Shown: one piece after another, positions 34,955 through 47,699 of the stretch
How positions within the stretch are numbered: the stretch's first letter is position 1
Layout: each line of letters opens with the position of its first letter
Assembly: GCF_036323735.1 (NCBI RefSeq)
Contig: NC_086026.1
Span: forward strand, 49,382,039-49,446,038
Direction of reading: 5' to 3'
Origin: Rattus norvegicus
Taxonomy: Eukaryota > Chordata > Mammalia > Rodentia > Muridae
DNA: 64,000 bases
The notes under the pieces: generated by a model
Told to the model about the DNA's origin: nothing
Databases searched by the model: none
The model's input: only the letters and a program-made list of their open reading frames with translations
Program-made: the position numbers and the translations under genes

Positions 34955-35145
34955 ATGTCCTAGTTTGCTTTTCTGTTGCTTTGATGAAACACTGACAGAA
35001 AACAACGTCAGAGAGGAAAGGATTTGTTTGGCTCACACTTCCACATTACATTCCGTCTTTGAGGGGGACCAGCTCAACAACAATGACTTTGTGCCCTGTG
35101 CAAAAACATGTGCTGAATACACAAGAGAGGAATGAGGGTTGGGAA
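34955..35145 (-). mobile_element. MaLR-type LTR fragment (probable)
   Basis: 'tagtttgcttttctgttgct' and 'gatttgtttggctcacactt' resemble the 3' portion of a rodent MaLR-type LTR in reverse orientation, similar to the element at 190-540. Truncated. Confidence 0.4.
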
Positions 35146-35264
35146 GGTGTGGCCTCACATCTTTGTGAGTATGCTTGAAAACCACCAATGGATTCCTGAA
35201 GCTATGGTCAGTGCCAAAGCATATGTTCTCCCCTCACATAAACAATGTGACAATAAATTAAGCA

Positions 35265-35680
35265 TGGTGTGGTGGTTTGAACATGTGCGGTCCATGGGAA
35301 GTGGCACTATTAGGACGTGTGGCCTTATTAGAAGAGGAGTAGCGTTGTTAGAGGAAGTGTATCACTGTGGAGGCAGGGCTTTGAGGTTTCATATATATGC
35401 TCAAGTCTAGCCAGTGTGATCTAAACCCTCCTGCTGGCTTCTGTCTGTCTTATGCAGAAGACATTTTCCTCCTAGCTGCCCTTGGATCAAGATATAGAGC
35501 TCGTGGCTCTTCCAATACCATGTCTGCCTGGATGCTGCCATGTTTCCCACCATGATGATAATGGCCTAATCTCTGAAACTTTAAGCCAGCCCCAATGAAA
35601 TGTTTTCCTTTATAAAAGTTACCTTGGTCATGTTGACCCTTCACAGCCATAAAACCCTAAGCGACAGAGCAAAAAGATTA
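35265..35680 (+). mobile_element. MaLR-type LTR (probable)
   Basis: A recognisable rodent repeat running from 'tgtggtggtttgaacatgtg' through 'gaagtggcactattagga', 'tgcctggatgctgccatgt' and 'aagccagccccaatgaaat' to 'cacagccataaaaccctaag'. Start and layout resemble MST/MaLR LTRs. The exact family is uncertain. Confidence 0.55.
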
Positions 35681-35689
35681 ACAATAGCT

Positions 35690-36125
35690 CACCATAGATC
35701 CTAGCAACATCGGCATATGATTGCTTTCTACATTCCTTATTAAATCAAAAATTTTCGTGTATTTTTTATTTGAAGGAATTGTTATTAAGATTCTCTTCAG
35801 TATCTTTAATTTGCAGCATCATGGCCCTTTTTAATTTGGGACTATTATAAAGTAAATTAGAATCCCTTACACATAATCAGTGAGATACCACAATTGTGGA
35901 TCTGATAAGCAAAATGCAGATAGGTACCAAACCCAATCTGGATAAAAAGTCTAAAAGGATGCTCATAGCCTAAGAACACTAGGCAGACTGACATAATGTT
36001 TCATTATGACAATCAAAATAAACACTCAAAGTTGTTGAGTTATTTATTGCTATAATTTTCCATTTGATATACTCAGATCACTACTGACCATGGGTAACTA
36101 AACCACTCCAGTCAAAACTAGAGTT
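35690..36125. other. No gene seen
   Basis: AT-rich sequence without recognised features. Confidence 0.5.
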
Positions 36126-36127
36126 AA

Positions 36128-36425
36128 AAGGCTGGGGAGACTTCAAAGATCAAGCCTTTGCTCTTCAAACAAGAGCACTGAAGTTTAGGTTCCAACCCCC
36201 ATATAAATGCTGGGTTGTGGGGCTAGAAAGATGACTCTGTAGTTAAGAGCACTTACTACACTTACAGAGGATCCAGGTTCAGATCCCAGTACCCTCACGG
36301 CCAAGTGAATAACTTCAGTTCAGGGAAACCAAAGCCCCCTTCTGGCCTCCATAGACACCATAGATGTATGTGCTACATAGACATATATGAAGTCAAATAC
36401 TCATGTGAACAAAGTAAAAACAGAT
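36128..36425 (+). mobile_element. Two adjacent B2/B3-type SINE copies
   Basis: A truncated head at 36128-36215 ('aaggctggggagacttcaaa') is followed directly by a second copy ('ggggctagaaagatgactct', 'gagcacttactacacttaca', 'ggttcagatcccagtaccc', 'cttctggcctccatagaca'). Both are tRNA-derived rodent SINEs in the same orientation. Confidence 0.75.
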
Positions 36426-36683
36426 AAATCTCTTTCTTTACATTGGAAAGGCTTGGGGGTCTACCAGTCATCCAGCATGTGGCAGAAAGAGACAGGGGAT
36501 ATCCATGGCAGGCTGGCTAGCTAGGATACCAGAGTCAGTGAGCTCTATATCCAGAAGACCCCCACCTCAGTAATAAAATAGAGAGCAACTGAGAAAAGCA
36601 TCCTTGCTTAACTTTAGGCCTTATGTCAGGCACATGCATGCACACAAATCTGTACACACATGCGTGCAAACATGCACAAACAT

Positions 36684-36684
<1 letters not shown>

Positions 36685-36721
<37 letters not shown>
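36685..36721. repeat. (CA)n microsatellite
   Basis: About 18 CA units. Confidence 0.95.
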
Positions 36722-36726
<5 letters not shown>

Positions 36727-36959
36727 CCCTTTGGATAAAGAGGAAGCACTCCTTTTAGAGGAAGCCCTGGATGACTCCAAGAAACCAGATTTTTGTCTAG
36801 GTGTCCCATTACCTCATGGCTTGACATTGATTAAATCACCTTCTCCTCCAGAAACCAGTTTCCTTATCTACACAACGGAACTGGTCAACATTAGGCTTAC
36901 TACAACCCTGGGTTGTTATTTCTCCTCTTGTTGCTACATCTCCATAAACACTTGAATTT

Positions 36960-38590
36960 ATCCCATTTGTGTTGTGTCGTGATCGCTTGTTTGAATTTGT
37001 GATCTACTAGTATTCTAGTAGCTTAATCTTACGTCTTTGCATATGCAAAACTGTGTTGAAGAAAGGTTCTACTGTGTCTGGAACATAAACTTTCAAATAC
37101 TTGCAAAATTCCCAAGGAGTCTAAATTTTCAGCAGATGAAAATACAACAGGCATTTCAAGGAAAAAAATGACCAAGGTTACAGTTTAATGGTTTAATTTC
37201 TTCATAGTAGTCGATGGGCAACTTTCCTAATGAATTGTTATGTCTACCGAAGTGATCACACATATTAACACAGAAGCTTTATAGAGGTCAGGGGGAAAGC
37301 GATTCTGTTTTTGAAACTTAGGAATTCATTTTAAAGTTGCTCTAAATTTCATTTATTGTCAGCACAGAAAGCAGACAGATAACTCCATTATCTACTTGCC
37401 AAAGCTTTAATCAAGCACAAGAGCGAGGTGGTTATTCTGCCAAGTAATATAAAATGCTGCCCCAGCGGGACAGGAGAGCTAGGTATGCGGAAGTTACAGA
37501 GCACTCGTTGCTAGGAGAAACAGTGTTCCATGTGTGTTCAAGCGTTCATATCGTCATAGATCTAAGCTGTTCTGGCAGATTTTATCTTTATTTCATTATT
37601 AACATTTTGAAACGACTCTGAATATTCAGTCTGAATTCATTCTAGATACGCTATAAAAATTGACTTTTTTCCTTCTTACCTGGGCGCCTGAAAAGGATGG
37701 TGGTACAACATGTTTGCTTTTCTAAAAGCTGCTTCAAAGGATTCGGAGTATTCAAAGTGCCCGCACTTTGTTCACTGAACCAAACAGGGATTTCTTCTAA
37801 AGACCATGACTGTAATTCTGTTTCTCTGGGACTGCAATCAGGGAGAGTACTTGGCATCAAATACCTGTTTAATCAGTCACGAAGGCTCATACACAGAGTC
37901 TTCAGCCTGGAAATGTTTGTAAAGAAAATGAGCAGAGTTGAACCTTTAAGTTAGAGAACTCAGCAAGTTAGAACCACATACATCAAGATAAAAAGGACAT
38001 TTCCAGTAAGATATGCTTATCAAGTACCGAAGCTAAGGAGAATGCAAAAATAAACTTTACATATGTAGTGAAATTGATAGTAAGGATATTTCAACCTTGA
38101 GGCTTGGAAGAGGAAAGATATTTACCATCTTGGGTCTTGATCCTCTGGTAGACATGCAGGATCCAGGTTAGAGAAACCAGGAATTGTTACTTTTTTAAAT
38201 AAAATATCTATTTGAAGCTCACAGTCCTTTCATGTTTAGCCCCCTCTTCCTTCTCCAGGTTCCCTATTCACATTTACCAATTCCACTTGCCTATGCTTAT
38301 TAGCAAAGAGTTAATATCCACATTAATATGACTGCTAAGCTAAGAATGTATTTAGGAACACCCTGGCATTTAGATGCTTGTATTTCAAAGAAATACTCAA
38401 GACTCAGAGTAATCCAGGACCGTTTTTTATTCTCCGATAATGGACCTTTAAGTACATAATCCTGGTAGAATTAAAATGATTTGGGATACAAGGCCATCTT
38501 GATACCCAGGTAACAGTCCCTTCTTTACATTCATGTCAGAGACTTCCTCAGTTTTGTTACAAGCATAGACTAGGAACAGCCCTAAGCATT
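36960..38590. other. Unique-looking sequence with one exon-like minus-strand frame
   Basis: No known repeat is apparent over most of this stretch. On the minus strand, 37831-37680 has a good acceptor (ctctccctgattgcag), a consensus donor (CCCAG|gtaagaagg) and an uninterrupted frame of about 50 codons ('ELQSWSLEEIPVWFSEQSAG'). I do not recognise the protein; see findings. Confidence 0.35.
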
Positions 38591-39199
38591 GACAATTACC
38601 CTTCTTTTTGTTATTGGGTTTTTTTATTTACATTTCAAATGTTATTTGCTTTCCTGGTTTCTCCGACATAAGCCCCTTATCCCACCCCCCTATAAGGGTG
38701 TTCCCCTCCCTAACCACCCTCATACCAACACCCCCCTGACATTCCCTACACAGGGGAGTCCAGCCTTGGCAGGATCAAGGGCTTCTCCTTCCACTGATGC
38801 CTAACAAGGCCATTCTCTGCTACATAGGCAGCTGGAGACATGGGTCAGTCCATGTATAGTTTTTGGGTAGTACTTTAGTAACTGAGAGCTCTGGTTGGTT
38901 GGCATTGTTGCTCTTATGGGGTTACAAACCCCTTCAGCTCTTTCAATCCTTTCTCTAATTCCTGCAATAGGGAGGCTGTTCTCATTTCAATGGTTTGCTA
39001 CTTAGCATTCGCCTCTCTCTGTATTTGACATGTTCTGGCTGTGCCTTTCAGGAGACTGCTATATCAGGCTCCTGACAGCATGCACTTCTTAGCTTCATCA
39101 ATATATCTAATTTTGGTGACAGTATAAATATATGGGCTGTATACCCATGTGGGGCAGGTTCTAAATGGCAACTCCTTCAGTATCTGCTCTAAATTTTGC

Positions 39200-42100
39200 C
39201 TCCATCTCTTCTACTATAAATATTTTAGTTCCCACTTTTTAAAAGGACTGAAACATCCTCACTTTGGTCATCCTTCTTCTTAAGCTTCATGTGGTCTGTG
39301 GATTGCATCTTGGGTAATTCGAGCTTTTGGGCTAATATCCACTTACCATTGAGTGCATACCATGTGTGTTTTTCTGTGATTAGGTTACCTCACTCAGGAT
39401 AATATTTTCTAGTTCCATCCATTTGCCTATGAATTTCATGAAGTCATTATTTTTGATAGCTGAGTAGTATTCCATTGTGTAGATGTACCACATTTTCTGT
39501 ATCCATTCCTCTGTTGAAAGGTATCTGGGTTCTTTCCAGTCTCTGGCTATTATAAATAAGGCTGCTATGAACATAGTTGGTATAGCTCGGTCCTCAGGTA
39601 GTGGAATGTCCAATTTTCTGAAGAATGTTCAGATTAATTTCCAAAGTGGTTGTACCAGTTTGCAATCCCACCAACAATGGAGGGATGTTCCTCTTTCTTT
39701 CCATCCTTGCCAGCATCTGCTGTCACCTGAGTTTTTGATCTTAGACATTCTGACTGGTGTGAGGTGGAATCTCAGGGTTGTTTAGATCTGCATTTCCCTG
39801 ATGAGAAAGGATGTTGAACATTTCTTTAGGTGTTTCGCAGCCATATGGCATTCCTCAGCTGTGAATTCTTTGTTTAGCTCTTACCCAACTTTTTTAATAG
39901 GGTTATTTGACTCTCTGGACTCTAACAACTTGAGTTCTTTGTATATTTTGGATATTAGCACTATCAGATGTAGGATTGGTAAAGATTTTTTCCCAATCTA
40001 TTGGTTGCCATTTTGTCCTAATGACAGTGTCCTTTGCCTTACAGAAGCTTTGCAGGTTTATGAGGTCCCATTGTCGATTCTTGATCTTAGAGGATAAGCC
40101 ATTAGTGCTCTGTTCAGGAATTTTTCCCCAGTGCCCATGTGATCAAGACTCTTCCCCACTTTTTCTTTTAGTTTGAGTGTATCTGGTTTGATGTGGAGGG
40201 CGTTGATCCAAGGACTTAAGCTTTGTAGGGTGATAAGAATGGATCAATTTGCATTCTTCTACATGCTGCCTCCAGTTGAACAAGCACCATTTACTGAAAA
40301 TGCTATCTTTTTTCCATTGCATGGTTTTAGCTCTTTTGTCAAAGATCAAGTGACCATAGGTGTGTGGGTTCATTTCTGTTCTGTGGATCTATCTACCTGT
40401 CTCTGTACCAAGACCATACAGTCTTTATCAGTATTGCTCTGTAATACTGCTTGAGGTCAGGGATGGTGATTCCCCCAGAAGTTCTTTTATTGTTGAGGAC
40501 AGTTTTCACTATGCTGGGCTTTTTTATTCCAAATGAATTTGCAAATTGCCCTTTTTAACTCTATGAAGAATTAAGTTGGTATTTTGATGGGGATTGCATT
40601 GAATCTGTGGATTGCTTTTGGCAATTTTGTCCATTTTTACTATATTAATCCTGCCAATCCATGAGCATAGGAGGTCTTTACATCTTCTGAGATATTCTTC
40701 AATTTCTTTCTTCAGAGACTTGAAGTTCTTATCATACAAATGTTTCACTTGCTTGGTTAAAGTCACACTGAGGTATTTTGTGTTATTTTGGACTATTGTG
40801 AAGGGTGCCATTTTTCTAATTTCTTTCACAGCTTGTTTATCCTTTGAGTAGAAGAAGGCTACGGATTTGTTTGAGTTAATTTTATACCCAGCCACTTGGC
40901 TGAAGTTGTTCATCAGGCTTAGTAGTTCTTTGGTAGAACTTTTGGGGTCATTTAAGTATACTAACATATCATCTGCAAATAGTAATATTTTGACTTCTTT
41001 TCCAATTTGTGTTCCTTTGACCTCCTTTTGTTGTCTGATTGCTCTGGCTAGGACTTCGAGAAGTATATTGAATAAGTAGGGAGAGAGTGGGCAGCCTTGT
41101 CTAGTCCCTGATTTTAGCAGGATTGCTTCAAGTTTCTCTCCATTTAGTTTGATTTTGGCTAGTGGTTTGCTGCATATTGCTTTTACTATGTTTAGGTAGG
41201 GGCCTTAAATTCCTGATCTTTCCAGGACTTTTAACATGAAGGGGTGTTGAATCTTGTCAAATTCTTTCTCAGCAACTAATGAAATGATCATGTGGTTCTT
41301 ATCTTTGAGTTTGTTTACTTAGTGGATTATGTTGATGGATTTCCGCATATTGAACCATCCCTACATCCCTGGGATGAAGCCTACTTGATCATGATGGATG
41401 ATGGTTTTGATGTGTTCTTGGATTCAGTTTGCAAGAATTTTATTGAGTATTTTTGTGTCAATATTCATAGGGGAAATTGGTCTGAAGACCTCTGTCTTTG
41501 TTGGGTCTTTGTGTAGTCTAGTTATAAGCATAATTGTGGCTTCATAGAAGGAACTTGGTAGTGCTCTGTTTCTATTTTGTGGAATAGTTCGGATACTATT
41601 TGTACAAGGTCTTCTATGAAGGTCTGATAGAATTCTGCACTAAATCCATCTGGTCCTGGGCTCTTTTTAGTTGGGATACTTTTAATAACTGCTATTTCTT
41701 TAGGAGTTATGGGATTGTTTAGATGGTTTATCTGATTCTGATTTAACTTTGGTACCTGGCATTTGTCTAGAAAATTGTCCGTTTCCTCCAGATTTTCCAG
41801 TTTTGTTGAATATAGGATTTTGTAGTAGGATCTGATGATTTTTTTCAATTTCCTCAATTCTGTTATTATGTTTTCCTTTTCATTTCTGATTTTGTTAATT
41901 TGGACACATTCTCTGGGCCCTCTGGTTAGTCTGGCTAAGGGTTTATCTATCTTGTTGATCTTGGTATAGCCGTTTTTTGTTTCTACTTGGTTGATTTCAG
42001 CCCTGAGTTTGATTATTTCCTGCCTTCTACTCCTCTTGGGTGTATTTGCTTCTTTTTGTTCTAGAGCTATTAGGTAGGCTGTCAAGCTGCTAATGTATGC

Positions 42101-43015
42101 TCTCTCCTGTTTCTATTTGGAGACACTCAGAGCTATGAGTTTTCCTCTTAGAACTGCTTTCATTGTGTCCCATAAGTTTGGGTATGTTGTATGTACCTTC
42201 ATTTTCATTAAATTCTAAGGAGTTTCTAATTTCTTTCTTTATTTCTTCCTTGACCAAGTTATCATTAAGTAGAGTATTGTTCAGCTTCCATGAATATGTG
42301 GGCTATCTGTCATTTTTGTTGTTATTGAAGATCAGTCTTAGTGCGTGGTGATCTGATAGGATGCATGGGATTGTTTCTATCTTCCTGTATCTGTTGAGGC
42401 CTATTTTGTGACTGATTATATGGTCAGTTTTGGAGAAGGTACCATGAGGTGCTGAGAAGAAGGTGTATCCTTTTTTTTAGGATGAAATATTCTATACATA
42501 TCTGTTACATCCATTTGGTTCATAACTTCTGTTAGTTTCTCTATGTCTCTGTTTAATTTCTGTTTCCATGATCTGTCCATTGATGAGAGTGGGGAGTTGA
42601 AATCTCCTACTATTATTGTGTGAGGTGCAATGTGTGCTTTGAGCTTTAGTAAGGTTTCTTTTATGAATGTAGGTGCCCTTGCATTTGGAGCATAGATATT
42701 TAGGATTGAGAGTTCATCTTGATGGATTTTTCCTTTGATGAATATTAAGTGTCCTTCCTTATATTTTTTGATAACTTTTGGTTGAAAGTAAATTTTATTC
42801 AATATTAGAATGGCTACTCCAGCTTGTTTCTTTGGACCATTTGCTTGGAAAGTTGTTTTTCAGCCTTTAACTCTGAGGTAGTGTCCGTCTTTGTCTCTGA
42901 GGTGTGTTTCCTGTATGCAGCAGAATGCTGGATCCTCTTTATGTATCCTGTCTGTTAGTCTGTGTCTTCTTATTGGGGAATTGATAGCAATGATGTTAAG
43001 AGATATTAAGGAATA
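39200..43015 (-). pseudogene. L1 ORF2 relic, antisense copy
   Basis: In ORF order from the right: endonuclease pieces at 42802-42416 ('[18 protein letters not shown]'), the '[17 protein letters not shown]' region near 41650, the catalytic segment 'KILLFADDMLVYLNDPK' near 40950-41000, 'GYKINSNKSVAFFYSKDKQ', and C-terminal '[18 protein letters not shown]' near 39400. Frameshifts and stops separate the pieces, so no full protein is encoded. Confidence 0.9.
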
Positions 43016-43149
43016 GCAATTTTTTTCCTGTTATCTTTGTTGTTAGAGGTGGAATTACGTTTGTGTGTCTGTTTTCTTTTGGTTTCATTGTAAGGAGATT
43101 ACTGTCTTGCTTTTTCTAGGATGTAGTTTCCTTCCTTGTGTTGGAGTTT

Positions 43150-44110
43150 TCCATCTATTTTCCTTTGTAGTGCTGATTTGTAGAAAGATATTGTGTAAAT
43201 ATGGTTTTGTCATGGACTATCTTGGCTTCTCTATCTATGTTAATTGAGAATTTTGCTGAATATAGTAGACTGGGCTGGCATTTGTGTTCTCTTAGAGTCT
43301 GTATGACATCTGCCCAGGATCTTCTGAAGGCTTTCATAGTCTTTGGTGAGAAGTCTGGTGTAATTCTGATAGGTCTGACTTTATATGTTATTTGACTTTT
43401 ATACCTTACTGCTTTTAATATTCTTTCTTTGTTTTGTGTGTTTAGTGTTTTGACTATTATATGATGGGAAGAATTTCTTTTCTGGTCCAATCGATTTGGA
43501 GTTCTGTAGGCTTCTTGTATGTTTATGGGCATCTCTTTCTTTAGGTTAGGGAAGTTTTCTTCTACAATTTTGTTGAAGATATTTACTGGTCCTTTGAGCT
43601 GGGAGACTTCACTCTCTTCTATACCTATTATCCTTAGGTTTGATCTTCTCATTGTGTCTTGGATTTCCTGGGTGTTTTAGGCTAGTAGCTTCTTGTGTAC
43701 TACATTTTCTTTGACTGTTGTATCGATGTTTTTCTATGGTATCTTCTGCCCTTGAGATTCTCTCTTCTATCTCTTGTATTCTGTTGATGATGCTTGCATC
43801 TATGACTCCTGATCTCTTCCCTAGGTTTTTTATCTCCAGGGTTATCTCCCTTTGTGCTTTCTTTATTGTTTTTATTTCAAATTTTAACTCCTGGATTTTT
43901 TTTCTATTCCTTTACCTGTCTGGTTGTGTTTTCCTGTAATTCTTTAAAGGATTTTTGTGTTTCCTCTTTAAGGGCTTCTACTTATTTACTTGCGTTGTCC
44001 TGTATTTCTTTAAGGGACTTATTTATATCCTTTCTAAATTCCTCTATCATCATCATAAGATGTGATTTTCAATCCAATTCTTGCTTTTCTGATGTGTTTG
44101 GATATCCAGT
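43150..44110 (-). pseudogene. L1 ORF1 relic, antisense copy
   Basis: A 165-codon open piece (43652-43155) covers the RRM and C-terminal domains of ORF1p ('LRIIGIEESEVSQLKGPVNI', 'RPIRITPDFSPKTMKAFRRS'). The N-terminal coiled-coil part lies at about 43720-44110 and is out of frame with it. Confidence 0.87.
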
Positions 44111-44799
44111 ATTTGCTTTGATGGGAGAATGAGGCTCTGATGTTGCCAAGTAGTCTTGGTTTCTGTTGCTTAGGCTCCTGCACTTGCCCCTTGCCATTGG
44201 GTTGCCTCTAGTGTTAGCTTGTCTTGCTGTCTCTGACAGTGGCTTGACCCTCCTGTAGGCCTGTGTATCAGCACTCCTTTAGATTTGTTTTCTTTCAGTC
44301 AAATCTGGGAACAGAAAGCTACTCCTGGCTTTGTGTGACCTGAAGCCTCCAGGCAGGTTGTTTGGTGCAGAAGAGTTGTTCTTACCTCTGCTCTCAGGTG
44401 TGCAGGAGCTCCTGGGGACTGGCTTTCAGCTCTGGGCACAAGCAGAAACTGGAACGATCCTGCCCCTGACTGTCCCTAGGTCCCTCTGCCCAGAGGGCAC
44501 AGAGAGCACTAGGTGGTTTCATCTTGGGTCAGGAATGTTGGCAGAAAATAGTTGTCTCCTCTGAGTTCTCCAGATTGTCTGCACTTCTGAGGATCCAGCT
44601 CTCTCCTCCACAGGATTTGGGTGCAGTGAGCTGTGGGACTGTTTCAGTTCAGTTCCATGAGTAGGCAGAAACCAGTAGGTTTCTGCCACTGACTGCTCCT
44701 ATATTCCTGTATCCAGAGGCCACAAGGAATGTGAGGAAAATGTGACCAGAAGTTGTGGTCTCCCCTGAGCTCTCAGGATTCAACAATTACCCTTCTTAA

Positions 44800-45415
44800 A
44801 TACAAACTTTCCCAGAATCTAAAAGCTTTTGAGCATCCACATGCCATGGATGGAAACTTCCACACCTGACTAATGTCAAAACACAGATATGCTGAAAATA
44901 TTACCCAAAATTACTTTCAGCCTATCTATATAAAGTATGTCTGAAATGTAAATGAACTCTTGTGTTTAAATTCAGTTCCCATCCTCAATATATCTCATTA
45001 TGAATATGCAAGTATTCCCAAATTTGAAACAAATCTAAAATTCAAAACTCTCCTGTTGTTAAGTTCTCATCATTTCTTGGATTATGGTTCTATATACTTA
45101 CCAATTATACTACAACTGACAATGCCCAAAACAACTGTGCCTGTGCCCAAAACAACTAAACTGTGAGAACTGATGGCTCAGAACAAGGCATGTCAGAGGT
45201 CCTTGGTGTGTCCCACTTCGTATCATAGCCTTACAATAACTTCTAGATGCATTCCCTTGTCATCACAAAATGAATAAAAATCAGTGTACAAGTGTGAGAA
45301 CACTCTGGAGTTTCCATGCATTGCAGTTACACTGGGTTATTTATTTTACTATATTGTGCTGCTCATAAGCCTCTGCCAGGTAACAGATGCAGTTGGTGGT
45401 TACTTACCAGAGAGA
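44800..45415. other. No gene seen
   Basis: No recognised gene. Sequence continuing from the L1 target site. Confidence 0.5.
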
Positions 45416-45419
45416 AGCA

Positions 45420-45735
45420 TACTGGGAGGAATATGAAGTTGGCAGTAAACATCACTGCAATGGACTGATTCTTACATCCTCCCCCAAATTCACACATTGA
45501 CATCCTAACTTTGAAGGTGATGGTAGCAAAAGTCTCCACTTCGTGAGAAGATTGGGCCTTCAAGACCCACCCTCATTGTCAGGATGACAGAAGCCTCAGA
45601 CAACTGACTTGTCTCTCTCCAGGTGAAGATAAAGTAAAATGCCAGTCATCAATGAACTGAGAAGCAGGTTCTCACTAAGTCAACATCTGTAATCACCTTC
45701 TCTTGCACTGTGCAGGTACTAAAACTGCAACATTA
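45420..45735 (+). mobile_element. MST/MLT1-like MaLR LTR fragment
   Basis: 'cccccaaattcacacattga', 'gaaggtgatggtagcaaaag' and 'gaagattgggccttcaagac' followed by 'ctgagaagcaggttctcac' resemble an old mammalian MST/MLT1 LTR. Diverged, with approximate boundaries. Confidence 0.5.
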
Positions 45736-45741
45736 GAAGAG

Positions 45742-46855
45742 AATGTATTGTTGGTGGGATTGTAAGCTGGTACAATCACTCTGGAAATCAGTCTGCAGAT
45801 GCCTCAGAAAATTGGACATAGTCCTACCTGAGGTCCAAGCTATACCACTCCTGAGCATATACCCAAAAGATGCTCCAACATATAACGAGGACATGTGCTC
45901 TACTATATTCATAGCAGCCTTATTTATAACAGTCAGAAGCTGAAAAGAACCCAAACGTCCTTCGACAGAGGAATGGATCCAGAAAATGTGGTATATCTAC
46001 ACAATGGAGTACTACTCAGCTATTACAAGCAATGACTTCATGAAATTCATAGGCAAATGGAATGAGCTAGAAAATATCATCCTGAGTGAGGTAACCCAAT
46101 AACAAAAAAACACACATGGTATGCACGCACAGAGAAGTGGATATTAGCCCAAAAGCTCAGATTACCCAAGATACAATGCACAGATGACATGAAGCTCACG
46201 AAGAAGGACGACCAACTTGAGGATGCTTCAGTCCTTCTTAGAAGGGGAATCAAAAATATTCACAGGAGGAAATATGGAGACAAAATTTGGAGCAGAGATT
46301 GAAGGAAAGGCCATCCAGAGACTGTCCCACCTGGGGATCCAGCCCATATATATACAGCCACCAAATCCAGACAATAGTGCTGATGCCAAGAAGTAAATGC
46401 TGACAGGAGCCTGATACAGCTGTCTCCTGAGAGGCTCTACCAGACCATGACAAATACAGAGGCAAATCCTCACAGCAACCATTGAACTGAGAACAGGGTC
46501 CCCATTGGAGGAGTTAGAGAAAGGATTGAAGAAGCTGAAGGGGTTTGCAACCCCATAAGAACAACAATACCAACCAACCAGAGCTTCCAAGGACTAAACC
46601 ACCTTCCAAAAGGTACATATGGACAGACCCATGGCTCCAGCTGCATATGTAGCAGAGGATGGCCTTGTTAGGCACCAGTGGGAGGAGAAGCCCTTGGTCC
46701 TGCCAAGACTGAACCCCCAAGTGTAGGGAAATGCCAGGGTGGGGAGGTGGGAAAGAGTGGTTGGATAGGTGGGGGGTGGATTAAAGGATTTATGCATGGA
46801 AAACTAGGAAAGGGGATAACATTTGACATGTAAATTAAAAATTTCCAATAAAAAA
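45742..46855 (+). mobile_element. 5'-truncated L1 (ORF2 end and 3' UTR)
   Basis: Starts at the ORF2 C-terminal 'CWWDCKLVQSLWKSV' segment and continues through 'AIPLLSIYPKDAPTYNEDM' into the full 3' UTR, ending in 'caataaaaaaaatgag'. ORF2 stops are present. A short repeat, aatgtatt, occurs just before the left edge and just after the right edge and could be a decayed target duplication. Confidence 0.9.
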
Positions 46856-47269
46856 AATGAGATAATGTATTTGTGTTTTTTATAAGCTAGCCTACTTATG
46901 ATGTTTTTATTAGGGTAGGCCAGACAGATCAAAGCAATGCCCTTTAATCATGATGGAGCAAAATGAAATTTCAATGGATCCCAACAAGCACAACAGAGAA
47001 TTGGAGCCAGATGACCCTTAGGAACCAAGCATCCAGGAAAGAAATGAACCAACAGGGAAGGCACTGCCTAAACTGCAGGATTCCTAGGAGGGAATATGGG
47101 AGAAGCCCATGTTTTACGGCTGTTCTCTGAACTACATTATTTAAAAAGTTGAATATCTCTTGCTGCAGGTCAGGTACGACAATGGAAGCTGGGCATGACC
47201 ATAGAAAGGAAATCAAGAAATTATCCTCTAAAAATGTAATGGTGTTAAAACTTTTTTCTCACTCTGATT

Positions 47270-47665
47270 TTTTTAAAAGAAAAAAAAAACATGACTATCA
47301 ATTTGAATAAAAATAATAAAACAAGAAACACAGAAAGACAAAAACACGCAAAAAACAAAATCCATAAAACACAAAATTGGAAACCGTAATACACAAGCAA
47401 AAAAACCAGTAAGACAAAAATCCCCAAACAATGCGATATGAGCAAAACGTCTATAAAAATACCATCTTGTGTTGGACCTTTACTGCTGTGTGTGTGGTTA
47501 ATATACCCAGTGAGGCTCCATTGGAGAAAAGTAATTGTTCTTTTGCAAGCAGATGTCAAATGGAGATAGCTTCTTGGCTCATGATGGGAGCAATTTACAA
47601 TTCCAATCCAATTTTCGCATTTCCCAGAAAGTCTTCTCCAATGATGAGTTATTTATGTTCCCTCT
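47270..47665. mobile_element. Lx 3'-UTR-like fragment
   Basis: An A/C-rich stretch followed by 'gtgttggacctttactgct', 'taatatacccagtgaggct' and 'agatagcttcttggctcatg' resembles the 3' UTR of old Lx elements. Orientation is not certain. Confidence 0.5.
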
Positions 47666-47699
47666 ATCAGCTCTCTAAATAGCCTTGAACATGTCACTC

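Larger units (their letters stand above)
38607..44782 (-). mobile_element. Full-length-sized antisense L1 with 15-bp target duplication
   Basis: On the minus strand this 6.2-kb element has a 5' UTR (about 44130-44782), ORF1, ORF2, a 3' UTR and an A-rich end at the left. A perfect 15-bp duplication, acaattacccttctt, flanks it at 38592-38606 and 44783-44797, proving a single target-primed insertion. Both ORFs have frameshifts and stops, but fewer than the 5.8-11.6 kb copy. The reverse-transcriptase FADD is preserved. Confidence 0.95.
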
